Origin: Bacteroidia bacterium
Lineage (GTDB): Bacteria; Bacteroidota; Bacteroidia; NS11-12g; UBA9320
Assembly (NCBI GenBank): GCA_018402155.1
Contig: JAGYJG010000001.1
Coordinates: forward strand, 1,004,198 to 1,068,197
Direction: 5' to 3'
Length of the DNA stretch: 64,000 bases
Shown here piece after piece: positions 19,217-28,731 of this stretch. Below the pieces are notes generated by a model. The model did no database searches. It was not told where the DNA came from and saw only the letters and a list, made by a program, of their open reading frames with translations. The position numbers and the translations under genes are program-made. Position 1 is the stretch's first letter. The number at the start of each line of letters is the position of its first letter.

Positions 19217-20080
19217 CTAATGCTTAACCCTATGTTTTGGTTCATAAATGAGCCTAAGAAATGAACTGAATCTTTCATTTTCTCTATTAATCGGAATTCC
19301 GGTAACTATGCCAATCAGAAAATTATCGGCTACACTTACCCTCATTTGCGGCCTTATAGTCATATCAAAATCTCCACGCTCTATTGCTTTATTAAATTCT
19401 ATACCTAAAAAATTTCGAGTTCCTGGAATCATGTAGTGTACGTTACTGTTGATTTGCCAACTGGTGCTTATTTTATTATTAGCAAAATGTTGTCTCACAG
19501 CAGGCCCAGTATATAGTAGCGAGTGCCAGTTAGTACCCCATCTTCTTGCAGCTATAAAAAAAGGGTTATATACATTTCCGGTGTAAATGCTGTTTTTGCC
19601 GTACTTGCTAAAATCGTTTAATTCAAATTCTTGTATATAACCCAAGGCCATACTTGTTTGGTGCTTTTCCGACACATAAAATGAATATTGTGCTGCTAAT
19701 TTAATGCTATTTAAATTATTATCAGGCGCATCTGCATTGTCATCTATTGGGTAATACAATGAAAAAGGTAATTCTACCTCTAGACCTAGCCTGTCTATGG
19801 GTGCCCATTCATACTCTATTAGTGCCACATATTCATCGTAGTCAGTATTGTCCGTCAGACCGAGTCCGACATTCCATTCTTTTTCACCTTTTCTTGCGCC
19901 CAAATCTCTTATCAAATCAATATATAGAGGCTCTGCGTGCAACACCTTATCTGGCTCTAGCCTGTTTTCTATCTCTTCCACATATTGACTATCTTTTTTT
20001 GCTTTGATTTCTTTGTTTGTTTGGGCATTTAAGTGTGTAAGCACTGTGATCAATAAAATAGATAAACAAATTTTTTTCAT
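19217..20080 (-). CDS. HAEPLYID family protein
   Basis: Exported protein of 287 aa with signal peptide MKKICLSILLITVLTHLNAQ. The motif HAEPLYIDLIRDLGARKGEKEWN (about residues 48-70) is the signature after which this Bacteroidota family is named. The rest alternates short polar and hydrophobic stretches with aromatic ends (VGLGLTDNTDYDEYVALIEYEWAPIDRLGLEVELPFSLYY), as in an outer-membrane beta-barrel. No biochemical role is established to my knowledge. It lies upstream of the TonB receptor/HMA set with a 381-base gap, so a shared role in metal handling is only suggested by position. A TACTTTCG box at 20177-20184 (minus) may be its promoter. Confidence 0.75.
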   Translation of the reverse strand: MKKICLSILLITVLTHLNAQTNKEIKAKKDSQYVEEIENRLEPDKVLHAEPLYIDLIRDLGARKGEKEWNVGLGLTDNTDYDEYVALIEYEWAPIDRLGLEVELPFSLYYPIDDNADAPDNNLNSIKLAAQYSFYVSEKHQTSMALGYIQEFELNDFSKYGKNSIYTGNVYNPFFIAARRWGTNWHSLLYTGPAVRQHFANNKISTSWQINSNVHYMIPGTRNFLGIEFNKAIERGDFDMTIRPQMRVSVADNFLIGIVTGIPINRENERFSSFLRLIYEPKHRVKH

Positions 20081-20461
20081 ACGATACGGAAGTTCATTTT
20101 ATTTGAATTAAAAGCTCACCAAATTTGCTATGCAGCATGAACAATTAAGCTATAAATTAAAACTATATTTTCGCCGCGAAAGTATACCTAATTCAGGAAA
20201 GAGCAAGAGCATATTTGTATTTAAAAGAAAGTAAGCGAGATAAAGACATTTACATTACAATATGCTGGCAAAGAACACTATAGTCAACCTTTCTACCCAC
20301 GTATAATTAGACCAAACTTGTGTGTATATGATAGCCTTTTTATGATATCCTCAAAAGTTATTTTAATAAGTTTAATCTAAAATAGGCAATTAATCACTTG
20401 CTAAAATATGTTCTTACGAAAGTATTTCGAACAGCTTTATTTGCTTTATTTCAAGGGTAAG
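20081..20461. other. Intergenic region between HAEPLYID gene and TonB receptor
   Basis: 381 AT-rich bases upstream of the HAEPLYID gene and downstream of the TonB receptor, both minus strand. The only element I recognise is TACTTTCG at 20177-20184 on the minus strand, a near match to the -7 box, which would give a leader of about 90 bases. No reading frame or hairpin of note. Confidence 0.35.
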
Positions 20462-22693
20462 TTATTCATTGTTCAACTTAAACCTAACTCCAAAATAAAT
20501 TTCTCGACCTCTTGTAGGTCCCCAAACAGAAGAGGTGTCAAAATACGTGCTAAATGGATTTTGCCAACTAATTATCGGCTGTATTTGACGGAAATCAAAA
20601 ATATTCTCACATCCTATATACACTTCATATTTTTTAAAAATGTATGTAAATTGTGCGTTTACAATTGTGTATGGTTGTGAAAAGTCAGGTCGCTGAAAAG
20701 CAATCGGATTAGATTGAGTATTTGGCAACCGCTGTTCTCCATACCAATGTACATTCATATCAAAATGAAATTTATTTGTTCGTGGTTTATAACTGAACGT
20801 CGTAATAAATTTGTGCATAGGATTGAAAGGTAACAATTGTTTTGTTTCTCCAATTTCCCTGTAAACATTCAAAAAGTTATACCCCATTTTCAATTCAAAC
20901 TGACTATAAATTTTCAAAAATATCTCAGTTTGGAAACCGTTGCTTAAACTCGTTCCTGTAAAGTTTTGAATAATTGCTAAAGTAGGATCGCTATCATAAT
21001 CTGGAAAAATTTGATTTTGAAAATCTGTTCGATAATAGTCCGCACTAAAATAACCTGACAGATTATTGCTTTTTATTTCAAATTTTTGAGTCAGGTTAAA
21101 GCCAATATTTATAGCCTTTTCTGGTTGTAACTGTTCGGCAAAAATGATGTCTCGAGAACTTACAAGCAATCCGATATTTTCGCTAAATAAATTTACCGTT
21201 CTCCAGCCTGTTCCTACATTTGCTCTAACAATGGTTTTAGGGGCAATATCGTATTTTAGCAAAGTTCTTGGTGTAAACTGAAAACCAAACTGGTTATGTT
21301 GGTCGCATCGAGCACCAGCAATCCAAGTAAGCTTATTCTCTAAAAATCGCATGGTATTTTCAGCAAAAAATCCAGGAATATTTTCCAAACGGTAATAATT
21401 TCCCGCATAAGTCCGCTGCAAAAATGTGTCGACGAAAGCAACATCTTCAAACAAATTGAGGTGTCGGAAACTAATACCCGTTTTTAAATCGTGTTTATCA
21501 TAGTTCATTTCATACTGAATATTTCCGTAAAAATTGGTTTGCTGTGCTTTATATTTTACGGTACCAAAGAAGGAATTTTGCTGTTGGTAGAAAGCCGAAG
21601 CATACAAAATAATGTTGTGTTTATTATTTAAACGGTAACCCGTTTTCGTCCAAAGTTCAGGTTGATTGATTCTTACAATTTGTCCGTAAACACTAGTACT
21701 TCCTTTGTCGCTTTCGGGATTAAATACAGCTTGACCACCAATGCGTTGCTCACTAAAATAACGCAACCCAATGCTACTATTCCAACCCCAATCTTTTTCA
21801 TTACCATATTTCCATTTGTTGAAAATCATATAACGGGTAAGCAAGGGTAAGTCCAAAAAGTTATCTTGGTCTCTATCCATCTTGTTAGCGGGTTGCACCG
21901 AATGAAAAGCTGTTAAATTACTCCACTTACCGCGCCTAAAAGCATAGTTTGTGTTAAAATGCTTCTCCAAAAAATTATTCATATAGGCATTGATCAATAA
22001 GCGGTCTGTTTTGTCAGGTTCTTTTGTTTCTACATTTATTTGTCCGCTTATGCTTTCATACCCTTGCAGCACACTGTTTGCCCCTTTTGAAACAAAAATA
22101 TTATCAACTAAAGTACCAGGAATACTGCTAATACCATACGTATAGGACAAACCTTGAATCATTGGAAAGCCGTCAATCAAAACCTGATTATAGACACCCG
22201 ATAAACCCAATATGCGAAGTTCTTTAGAGTTTGTAATTACGTTGGTAGTTTGTGGTTGAACAGTGGTTTGTGTTTCAAAACAACCTGCAAGATCACAACA
22301 AGCCGCTTTGCCAAGTTCAGTTTGCGTTATTTGCTCCGTCTTTATTGGATTGATGTCTGAAATAATTACTCCGTCTCGTTGTTCTCTAATAACCACTTCA
22401 TCAAGTGCCCTTGTTTCTCTCAAGTGAAACTCAATAAAGTTCTGATTGCTAATTTGTATGGTGTCCGAAAGATAACCTACATAACTGGCAATAAGTTTTT
22501 TAGTTGAAATATCTTTGGCAGAAATTTCAAATTCTCCCTTGTAGTCTGTGGTTACGCCAATGCTACTTCCAAGCCAATATATGCTCGCTCCCACAACCGG
22601 AGCTTTTTTGTCGTCGGTTACTTTTCCTATTATATTTTGAGCCGAAATACCAAACGGAAACAGTAAACCGACAATTAAAATATATTCTTTCAT
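20462..22693 (-). CDS. TonB-dependent receptor, metal-associated type
   Basis: Outer-membrane receptor of 743 aa: signal peptide ending GISAQ, a carboxypeptidase-like domain (GKVTDDKKAPVVGASIYWLGSSIGVTTDYKGEFEISA) at about 21-100, a plug with ELRILGLSGVYNQVLIDGFPMIQGLSYTYGISSIPG, then the barrel. The stretch GKAACCDLAGCFETQ (Cys132, 133, 138) resembles a Cys pair found in a Bacteroidota receptor group usually encoded beside HMA-domain proteins. The HMA-like gene lies 52 bases upstream here on the same strand. Substrate is therefore likely a transition-metal species such as copper, but the metal cannot be read from the sequence. Confidence 0.85.
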   Translation of the reverse strand: MKEYILIVGLLFPFGISAQNIIGKVTDDKKAPVVGASIYWLGSSIGVTTDYKGEFEISAKDISTKKLIASYVGYLSDTIQISNQNFIEFHLRETRALDEVVIREQRDGVIISDINPIKTEQITQTELGKAACCDLAGCFETQTTVQPQTTNVITNSKELRILGLSGVYNQVLIDGFPMIQGLSYTYGISSIPGTLVDNIFVSKGANSVLQGYESISGQINVETKEPDKTDRLLINAYMNNFLEKHFNTNYAFRRGKWSNLTAFHSVQPANKMDRDQDNFLDLPLLTRYMIFNKWKYGNEKDWGWNSSIGLRYFSEQRIGGQAVFNPESDKGSTSVYGQIVRINQPELWTKTGYRLNNKHNIILYASAFYQQQNSFFGTVKYKAQQTNFYGNIQYEMNYDKHDLKTGISFRHLNLFEDVAFVDTFLQRTYAGNYYRLENIPGFFAENTMRFLENKLTWIAGARCDQHNQFGFQFTPRTLLKYDIAPKTIVRANVGTGWRTVNLFSENIGLLVSSRDIIFAEQLQPEKAINIGFNLTQKFEIKSNNLSGYFSADYYRTDFQNQIFPDYDSDPTLAIIQNFTGTSLSNGFQTEIFLKIYSQFELKMGYNFLNVYREIGETKQLLPFNPMHKFITTFSYKPRTNKFHFDMNVHWYGEQRLPNTQSNPIAFQRPDFSQPYTIVNAQFTYIFKKYEVYIGCENIFDFRQIQPIISWQNPFSTYFDTSSVWGPTRGREIYFGVRFKLNNE

Positions 22694-22745
22694 TGTTTTA
22701 ATTGTTAATAATAATGCAGGTATTTTCTATTGCACTACACATGAT

Positions 22746-23087
22746 TTACTGTTTTATTGTATAAGGTTTTTCGTCCGGATTTTCACAACTGCTGGTATTT
22801 TTAATGGCCTCAGATATTTCTTCTTTATTTACCCACATCGGATTGTATTTCACCTCAAACGTTGTTGTTGCCCCCTGGTTCTTGGCTTCACACCTGCTCA
22901 CGCCCTTTACTTTCTCTACATTGGTGGAAATCATAAATAAGTCGCTGGAACAAGTGATTCCTTTAACCTTTATGGTTACAGTTTTTAGACTATCTATTGT
23001 TTGATTAGTTGTGGTTTGCGAAAATGCCAAGTTTGCTGTGGCTAACAGCACTGAGAAAGCCAAAACGAATAATTTTATCAATTTCAT
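22746..23087 (-). CDS. Exported heavy-metal-associated (HMA-like) domain protein
   Basis: Small periplasmic protein of 113 aa with signal peptide MKLIKLFVLAFSVLLATANLAFSQ. The remainder is one ferredoxin-like HMA domain: TVTIKVKGITCSSDLFMISTNVEKVKGVSRCEAKNQGATTTFEVKYNPMWVNKEEISEAIKNT. The classical metal motif GMTCxxC is altered to GITCSSD, keeping Cys46 but having Asp49 for the second Cys. Other Cys residues (in SRCEA and SSCEN) could contribute. It is cotranscribed, by spacing, with the TonB receptor downstream and the Cys-rich protein upstream. Confidence 0.82.
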   Translation of the reverse strand: MKLIKLFVLAFSVLLATANLAFSQTTTNQTIDSLKTVTIKVKGITCSSDLFMISTNVEKVKGVSRCEAKNQGATTTFEVKYNPMWVNKEEISEAIKNTSSCENPDEKPYTIKQ

Positions 23088-23159
23088 TTTTATATTTTTT
23101 AAGTTATTTAACTAAAAGAATAAATGCTCCGAAATCTTCGATGCAAAGTTCAAAAAATG

Positions 23160-23510
23160 TCAAACATTTTTTGGCGGGTGCCAAAAATCAGGACTAAATT
23201 TTGATATAACTACTGATTGGTATCTAAAAGCCACATCTGATATAGATATTGTTTTAGGAATGTCATTAAACGACAAATTAAAACAGACTAAAACACAAGA
23301 ATTGCAAACCTGAAAAGGGTTACAGGATTTTCCATCGCAGTCGTTGGATTGCTTTTGCTCTTTTATGTTGTCACTGATTGAAATCGAGGGAAAATGCGTC
23401 GCACCACAACACATTTGTACATTATATATCTGCATTGAAAGAAAATCTGTTGCCGGTTTTAGGGCTAAAAACAGAATAAAAGTCGTAAAGATCAGTGCTA
23501 ATGATTTCAA
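23160..23510 (-). CDS. Cys-rich exported protein, DUF6660-like
   Basis: Protein of 116 aa with an N-terminal hydrophobic segment (MKSLALIFTTFILFLALKPATDF) and seven later Cys residues, including CCG (34-35) and the cluster CDGKSCNPFQVCNSCVLVC (58-76). The C-terminus YQSVVISKFSPDFWHPPKNV matches the ending of small Bacteroidota proteins annotated DUF6660, which occur in front of TonB receptor genes for metals. The start is TTG at 23510. It heads the likely three-gene unit with the HMA protein and receptor. Function is unknown; metal binding by the Cys cluster is inferred. Confidence 0.6.
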   Translation of the reverse strand: MKSLALIFTTFILFLALKPATDFLSMQIYNVQMCCGATHFPSISISDNIKEQKQSNDCDGKSCNPFQVCNSCVLVCFNLSFNDIPKTISISDVAFRYQSVVISKFSPDFWHPPKNV

Positions 23511-23785
23511 TGCTTTGCAAATTTATAATTTATTTTCAAAATGGCTCTAACAGTTTATTACTACTAGCGATTAGCCCCCCACTAAAAACATATTAATCAA
23601 CATATACTTTTTCATAATCAACTGATTACCAATATTATTTTGTAATCATTTGATATAAATTACTAAACAATGGAAGCAAACAACAATCCAAGAACTATAG
23701 CAACCAAAATATGCCCACAAATATTTTTATATGTCTCATATTTACTGATATTCTGATTCTGTAATTTTTACTTACTAACGCCTTT

Positions 23786-24214
23786 TTAATCTTCTTTTCT
23801 ATAATCTTCAATGAACTCTATGTCATTATCAAAATAAGTGAAAGCCATCCAGTTATTTGATAGTTCAAAGGCATATGATTTTTGAGTATTATTTTGTTCA
23901 AAATGGATCATTTTATTTAGAGAATCTAGTTCAAATTGTCCATTGGTTTCGGCTCTAAAACCTCTATTGCCTATAAATTTTCCTTTTAAATCTGCTTTTT
24001 CGTCATCAGCAATAAATTCCAATTTGTCAAACTGTATCGACATATCAGTAATTCCGTTGATCGTCATTGCTTGGAGCCCCCATTTCCCAAAAATACCAAA
24101 TTGATCTAATTTGTCAGACGAATCAATTTTTTCAATTTCTTCTTGTTTTTCACAACTTGTGAAGACTGTCACAATAGATAAGATTAGTACAAATAAATAT
24201 TTAAGATAGTTCAT
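23786..24214 (-). CDS. Hypothetical lipocalin-like lipoprotein
   Basis: Predicted lipoprotein of 142 aa: MNYLKYLFVLILSIVTVFTSCEKQE has a signal and lipobox Cys. The rest (GIFGKWGLQAMTINGITDMSIQFDKLEFIADDEKADLKGKFIGNRGFRAETNGQFELDSLNKMIHFE) has the GxW opening and alternating strands of small lipocalin-like proteins common in this group. I recognise no specific family and can assign no role. It stands alone, with AT-rich gaps of roughly 275 and 470 bases on its two sides. Confidence 0.65.
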   Translation of the reverse strand: MNYLKYLFVLILSIVTVFTSCEKQEEIEKIDSSDKLDQFGIFGKWGLQAMTINGITDMSIQFDKLEFIADDEKADLKGKFIGNRGFRAETNGQFELDSLNKMIHFEQNNTQKSYAFELSNNWMAFTYFDNDIEFIEDYRKED

Positions 24215-24680
24215 CGGGCTATGCTAATTTCAAATTTTTAAGACGGCAAATTTATTTTTTTAAGGTTTTTTTTGCTAGTGGTGGATTTAAATACTGCCAA
24301 AGGTCTGCAGCTTTTGTAGGCTCACTAATTTATAGGACTATAAGAAAAGTTAAAAGAAAAACTGTCCAGAATTTTACCTCGCTAACCAATACTAATTTTT
24401 GTAGCCTTTTCAGTTTTAGTTTAAACGTTATTTTGTCTATCAATTCTCACAGCATTTTGCTATAAACATATTTATAAAAAATCAGTAAAAAACCGAACCT
24501 ATATCATAAAAAACCTTTTTGGTATACCTCTAGAAATTTAAAAAAATACATTCGCACCATGAAATAAATCTTTGTATAGCACTTGCTTGTAAATTGTCAG
24601 CGTTTGCCTTTATTAGAGAAATTATAAGTACAGAAATATGCACTCCATATTTTATATAAAATAACCGTTTAAAACACAGC
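24215..24680. other. Intergenic region upstream of the SulP gene
   Basis: 466 very AT-rich bases between the divergent lipoprotein and SulP genes. TACATTCG at 24547-24554 (plus) is a near match to the -7 box and repeats the TACATTCGCAC string found before tRNA-Cys. It would leave a leader of about 120 bases for the SulP gene. I see no other structured element. Confidence 0.35.
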
Positions 24681-26255
24681 ATGAAGAAATACATCAACCT
24701 TTTTGATTTCAAGCAAAAAGTAAATTATAAAACAGAAATACTCTCTGGACTTACGGTGGCATTGGCGTTAGTTCCCGAGGCCGTAGCCTTTGCATTATTG
24801 GCAGGCTTGTCTCCACTTACCGGCTTGTATGCTGCTTTTGTAATGGGATTAGTCACTGCTATACTAGGTGGTAGACCAGGAATGATATCAGGGGCAACAG
24901 GTGCTGTGGCTGTTGTTTTCTTGGGACTAATAGCAACCTTAAGAGCTGTAAATCCAGCAATCACAATGGATGAAATAACTCAGTATGTGCTGATTACTGT
25001 CATAATAGCGGGTGTCATACAGCTCATTGCTGGTTTTCTAAAACTTGGAAAACTTATGAGACTAGTACCGCACCCCGTCATTTTTGGCTTTGTAAATGGT
25101 TTGGCTATTATAATTTTTATGGCACAATTGCCTCAGTTCACCATAGACAGCACCATTTCAGGAGCTCCATGGATGCAGGGCAAGCAGTTGTATACCTTTT
25201 TTGGCTTAGTAACCTTGTCCATTGCGATTATTTGGGGACTACCCAAAATCACTAAATCCTTCCCCTCTGGCTTGGCGGCTATTTTAGTAATTTTTGGCAT
25301 TGTGTATTTTTTTAATATCGAAACATCAACTGTAGGCGATATTGCCTCAGTGTCTGGTGGCTTCCCTATGCCTGCTATACCTAATATTCCATTTACGCTA
25401 GAAACCTTTTTGTTGATACTACCCTACGCTGCTATAGTGGCCGGAGTGGGTCTTATAGAAAGTCTGCTTACCCTCAATATTATAGATGAAATAACAGAGA
25501 CAAGAGGCCGAGGAAACAAAGAAGCCGTAGCGCAAGGTACGGCCAATATTTTGTCAGGATTTTTTCTAGGAATGGGAGGATGTGCTATGATAGGTCAAAG
25601 TCTTATCAATATCTCTTCGGGCTCTAGAGCTCGACTTTCAGGCATTGTGGCGGCGCTTATGCTATTGATATTTGTGATGTTTGGATCTAGCATCATAGAG
25701 CAGCTGCCAATGGCTGCCCTCACAGGACTTATGATAATGGTAGCTGTGGGCACGTTTGAATGGGCTAGCCTAAAGACCTTTAATAAAATGCCGAAATCCG
25801 ATATCGTGGTAATGCTAGTAGTGATGCTAGTAACAGTACTACTCCACAATTTAGCCTTAGCTGTATTGGTGGGAGTTATTATAGCAGCCTTGGTATTTGC
25901 GTGGGACAACGCAAAGCGAATACGCGCTAGAAAATCAGTAGATGAAAATGGGGTTAAGCTTTACGAAATATACGGCCCATTATTCTTTGGTTCTGTCACA
26001 GCATTCAATGAAAAATTTGATGTGCTTAACGACCCAAAAGCGGTGATTATAGATTTTAAAGAAAGTAGAGTAGTAGATATGTCTGCCATAGAAGCACTTA
26101 ATAAATTAACGGAACGCTATATGAAAGTAAATAAAACAATTCACCTCCGCCACCTGAGTCCAGACTGTCAAAAGCTTCTAAAAAATGCAGATAAGATAAT
26201 TGATATCAATGTAATGGACGACCCAAAATACAAATTAGTAGTTGATAAGGTTTAG
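24681..26255 (+). CDS. SulP family inorganic anion transporter with STAS domain
   Basis: Inner-membrane transporter of 524 aa (SLC26/SulP) moving sulfate, bicarbonate or a related anion. The N-terminal signature is clear: GLTVALALVPEAVAFALLAGLSPLTGLYAAFVMGLVTAILGGRPGMISGATGAVAVV. About 12 membrane segments follow to residue 410. The cytoplasmic C-terminal STAS domain (about 430-524) has LYEIYGPLFFGSVTAFNEKF and VIIDFKESRVVDMSAIEAL. No carbonic anhydrase or sulfate-assimilation gene is adjacent, so the substrate is undecided. Single-gene unit. Confidence 0.92.
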   Translation: MKKYINLFDFKQKVNYKTEILSGLTVALALVPEAVAFALLAGLSPLTGLYAAFVMGLVTAILGGRPGMISGATGAVAVVFLGLIATLRAVNPAITMDEITQYVLITVIIAGVIQLIAGFLKLGKLMRLVPHPVIFGFVNGLAIIIFMAQLPQFTIDSTISGAPWMQGKQLYTFFGLVTLSIAIIWGLPKITKSFPSGLAAILVIFGIVYFFNIETSTVGDIASVSGGFPMPAIPNIPFTLETFLLILPYAAIVAGVGLIESLLTLNIIDEITETRGRGNKEAVAQGTANILSGFFLGMGGCAMIGQSLINISSGSRARLSGIVAALMLLIFVMFGSSIIEQLPMAALTGLMIMVAVGTFEWASLKTFNKMPKSDIVVMLVVMLVTVLLHNLALAVLVGVIIAALVFAWDNAKRIRARKSVDENGVKLYEIYGPLFFGSVTAFNEKFDVLNDPKAVIIDFKESRVVDMSAIEALNKLTERYMKVNKTIHLRHLSPDCQKLLKNADKIIDINVMDDPKYKLVVDKV

Positions 26256-26584
26256 CTAATTTATATGAGATTCTCATATTCTTTGTACCCAATATCATTT
26301 CATTCATAAAGCCTTCTTTAACCTGTTATTTAGTGAATATTTACTAAGAAGAATGAGACAAAATCATACTAACTTATGATATTTACAGAACAGTTTTTTT
26401 ATAGGATTTGCAAAAAAAAACATTGAAGCTGAGCTAGCTATTTTAGGGTGTTTTGTTATATAACCAAGTGTACGCATGAGGTTTGCAGAGTGTTGGGAAA
26501 TCTGTTTACCATGTGTTACCTTCGCAGCAAATTTATAGTGGATTTCGGCTCATTTGTTTTTATTCAAAAAATACTTATCATACA
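26256..26584. other. Intergenic region and promoter before ABC-F gene 2
   Basis: 329 bases between SulP and the second ABC-F gene. TTG at 26493-26495, 21 bases, then TACCTTCG at 26517-26524 form a plausible -33/-7 pair, giving a leader of about 55 bases to the GTG at 26585. Tracked ORF extensions through this region have no ABC-F character and are discounted. Confidence 0.4.
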
Positions 26585-28504
26585 GTGCTTCATATACAAA
26601 ATGTATCCTTCGAGTTTGGCGGCAATTATCTTTTTAGAGATATAGACTGGTTCATAAAACCACGAGAGCGCATAGGTCTCATAGGCAAAAATGGTGCTGG
26701 TAAGTCTACTTTGCTCAAGCTTATTATGGGTAAGTACGAAGTACGAGAAGGCTCTATAAACAAAGCAGGAGGTGTGAATTTAGGCTACTTATCGCAAGAT
26801 ATGATTAGTGAAGACGGCACCAAAACAGTGCTAGAACACGCTAAGCAAGCCTTCGCGCGAGCCTTATTCTTGCAAGATGAGTTGGAAAAACTTTATGCAC
26901 TTTTGGAAACCGATCCAAGCGATGAAAATGTGCAGCGAATGGCAGATTACCAAGAGGAATTTGATGCGCTAGATGGGTACAATATGGACAATAAAACTGC
27001 TGAAATTTTGGAAGGTCTAGGGTTTACAACAGCAGACTTGAGTAGACCTATGCAAGAGTTTAGCGGAGGGTGGCGTATGCGGGCTGTTTTGGCAAAAATG
27101 CTACTTGAGCAGCCAGACATAATGCTTATGGATGAGCCTACCAATCACTTGGATTTGCCTAGTATAGAATGGCTAGAGAGCTACTTGAGTAATTACCCAG
27201 GAAGTGTAGTCATCGTGTCGCACGACAGGGAGTTTTTGAACAAGATGATTACCAAAACTGCAGAGTTGAGTAATAACAGACTATACCTTTGGGATGGAAA
27301 CTATGATTTTTACCTAAAAGCTAAAGTAGAACGAGATGATTTGATAGGTAGACAAGCCGCCAACCAAGAGCAATACATCAAGGAGCAGGAAAAATTTATA
27401 AATAGATTTAAAGCCAAGGCAAGTAAGGCGAAAGCCGTACAGTCTAGGGTGAAAATGGTTGAAAAAATAGAAAAAATAGAAGTTATACAAGAAGACAAAA
27501 GCAACCTCAAAATAGATTTCAAAGTAGGTGTAAAAAGTGGAAAGGTAGTGATGGAGCTTAATGAAATAACACAAGGTTTTGGAGATAAGCTTCTATTCAA
27601 TGAGGTGAACCGAGAAATAGTGCGGGGGGATAAAATAGCGCTAATAGGTGCCAATGGAACTGGAAAATCTACTTTTTTGAGCATTATAGCAGATGAACTT
27701 CCCTTTACTGGATTACGCAAGCAAGGGCATAACGTCGTGCCATCATTCTACGCGCAGCACCAGTTAGAAAGCCTACATATGGACTACGAAATACTAGAAG
27801 AACTGCAATATGATGCGCCACACAAAACAGATATGGAGCTCCGCAGTATGCTTGGCTGTTTTCTGTTTGCGGGTGATGATGTTTTCAAAAAAGTAAAAGT
27901 ACTAAGCGGGGGTGAAAAAGCAAGAGTTTCACTGGCCAAAACCTTAGTGTCTGAGGCTAATTTTCTTCTGCTAGATGAGCCAACCAACCACTTAGACATA
28001 GATAGTATAGAAATCATAATAGAAGCACTAAAACGCTACGAAGGAACGCTGATTTTTGTATCGCACAACCGATATTTTATTGAAAAACTAGCTAATAAAG
28101 TATGGTGGATACAAGATGAAGACGTACGTGAATATCCGGGGACATACAAAGAATACCTGCACAAGCTAGCAAACGAGGGATTTACCTCCGAAAAACGTAC
28201 ACCAAAAAAAGTGAACTCTACCCCTACTGCTGATGATACTCTCAAAAACTCTTGGCGACAAAAAGATGAAACTGCCGAAAAATTAAAAAAATTGCAAAAA
28301 CAGCTAAACGGAAAAGAAGAACAACTTTCTCAAGCCAAAACACACCTAAAAATGATAGAAGGAAAACTTGCTGAAGCAGGAAATCTCAGTGCTTTCGAGC
28401 TAGAAAAACTAAGTAAGGAACACTCTAGCGCGACTAAAACAGTAGACCAAGTAGTGGCCGAGTACGACACTTTGCTAGAAGAAATGATTGTGCTAGAGGA
28501 ATAG
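26585..28504 (+). CDS. ABC-F family ATPase (Uup/YheS-like)
   Basis: Soluble two-domain ABC protein of 639 aa, presumably acting on the ribosome. Both sites look intact: GKNGAGKSTLL and GANGTGKSTFL (Walker A), FSGGWRMRAVLAKMLL and LSGGEKARVSLAKTLV (signatures), MLMDEPTNHLDLPSIEWLESYL and LLLDEPTNHLDIDSIEI (Walker B). Switch His residues are VSHDREF and VSHNRYF. A coiled-coil tail (about 560-639: EKLKKLQKQLNGKEEQLSQAKTHLKMIEGKL) is as in Uup. The tracked start adds 34 residues; GTG 26585 (LHIQNVSFEFGGNYLF) is the family start. In contrast to the ABC-F at 10455, no motif is degenerate. Confidence 0.9.
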   Translation: MLHIQNVSFEFGGNYLFRDIDWFIKPRERIGLIGKNGAGKSTLLKLIMGKYEVREGSINKAGGVNLGYLSQDMISEDGTKTVLEHAKQAFARALFLQDELEKLYALLETDPSDENVQRMADYQEEFDALDGYNMDNKTAEILEGLGFTTADLSRPMQEFSGGWRMRAVLAKMLLEQPDIMLMDEPTNHLDLPSIEWLESYLSNYPGSVVIVSHDREFLNKMITKTAELSNNRLYLWDGNYDFYLKAKVERDDLIGRQAANQEQYIKEQEKFINRFKAKASKAKAVQSRVKMVEKIEKIEVIQEDKSNLKIDFKVGVKSGKVVMELNEITQGFGDKLLFNEVNREIVRGDKIALIGANGTGKSTFLSIIADELPFTGLRKQGHNVVPSFYAQHQLESLHMDYEILEELQYDAPHKTDMELRSMLGCFLFAGDDVFKKVKVLSGGEKARVSLAKTLVSEANFLLLDEPTNHLDIDSIEIIIEALKRYEGTLIFVSHNRYFIEKLANKVWWIQDEDVREYPGTYKEYLHKLANEGFTSEKRTPKKVNSTPTADDTLKNSWRQKDETAEKLKKLQKQLNGKEEQLSQAKTHLKMIEGKLAEAGNLSAFELEKLSKEHSSATKTVDQVVAEYDTLLEEMIVLEE

Positions 28505-28721
28505 TAAGTACTAGCATTATAGGTTAAAACTAGTAGGCCATGATTCTCTTTAACTGCACGTTAATGAAATCAATTATTTGACAACGACGAACTCAGTTGA
28601 TTAATACCCTATAACCGAACCCGGCAGATTGGGCATTATATTTATCCAAAAAAAGGGTATAATTTTTTGAAAAAAAGCAATAGATAAATATACAGATAAA
28701 ACTAATTTCATTTTGTAATCT

Positions 28722-28729
28722 TACCTTTG
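28722..28729 (+). promoter_or_regulatory. -7 box TACCTTTG touching the surE start
   Basis: Exact TAnnTTTG match ending 2 bases before the first possible ATG (28732). Transcription would begin at or inside the ATG cluster ATGCATATGATG, implying a leaderless mRNA and favouring 28738 or 28741 as the true start. Confidence 0.45.
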
Positions 28730-28731
28730 CA

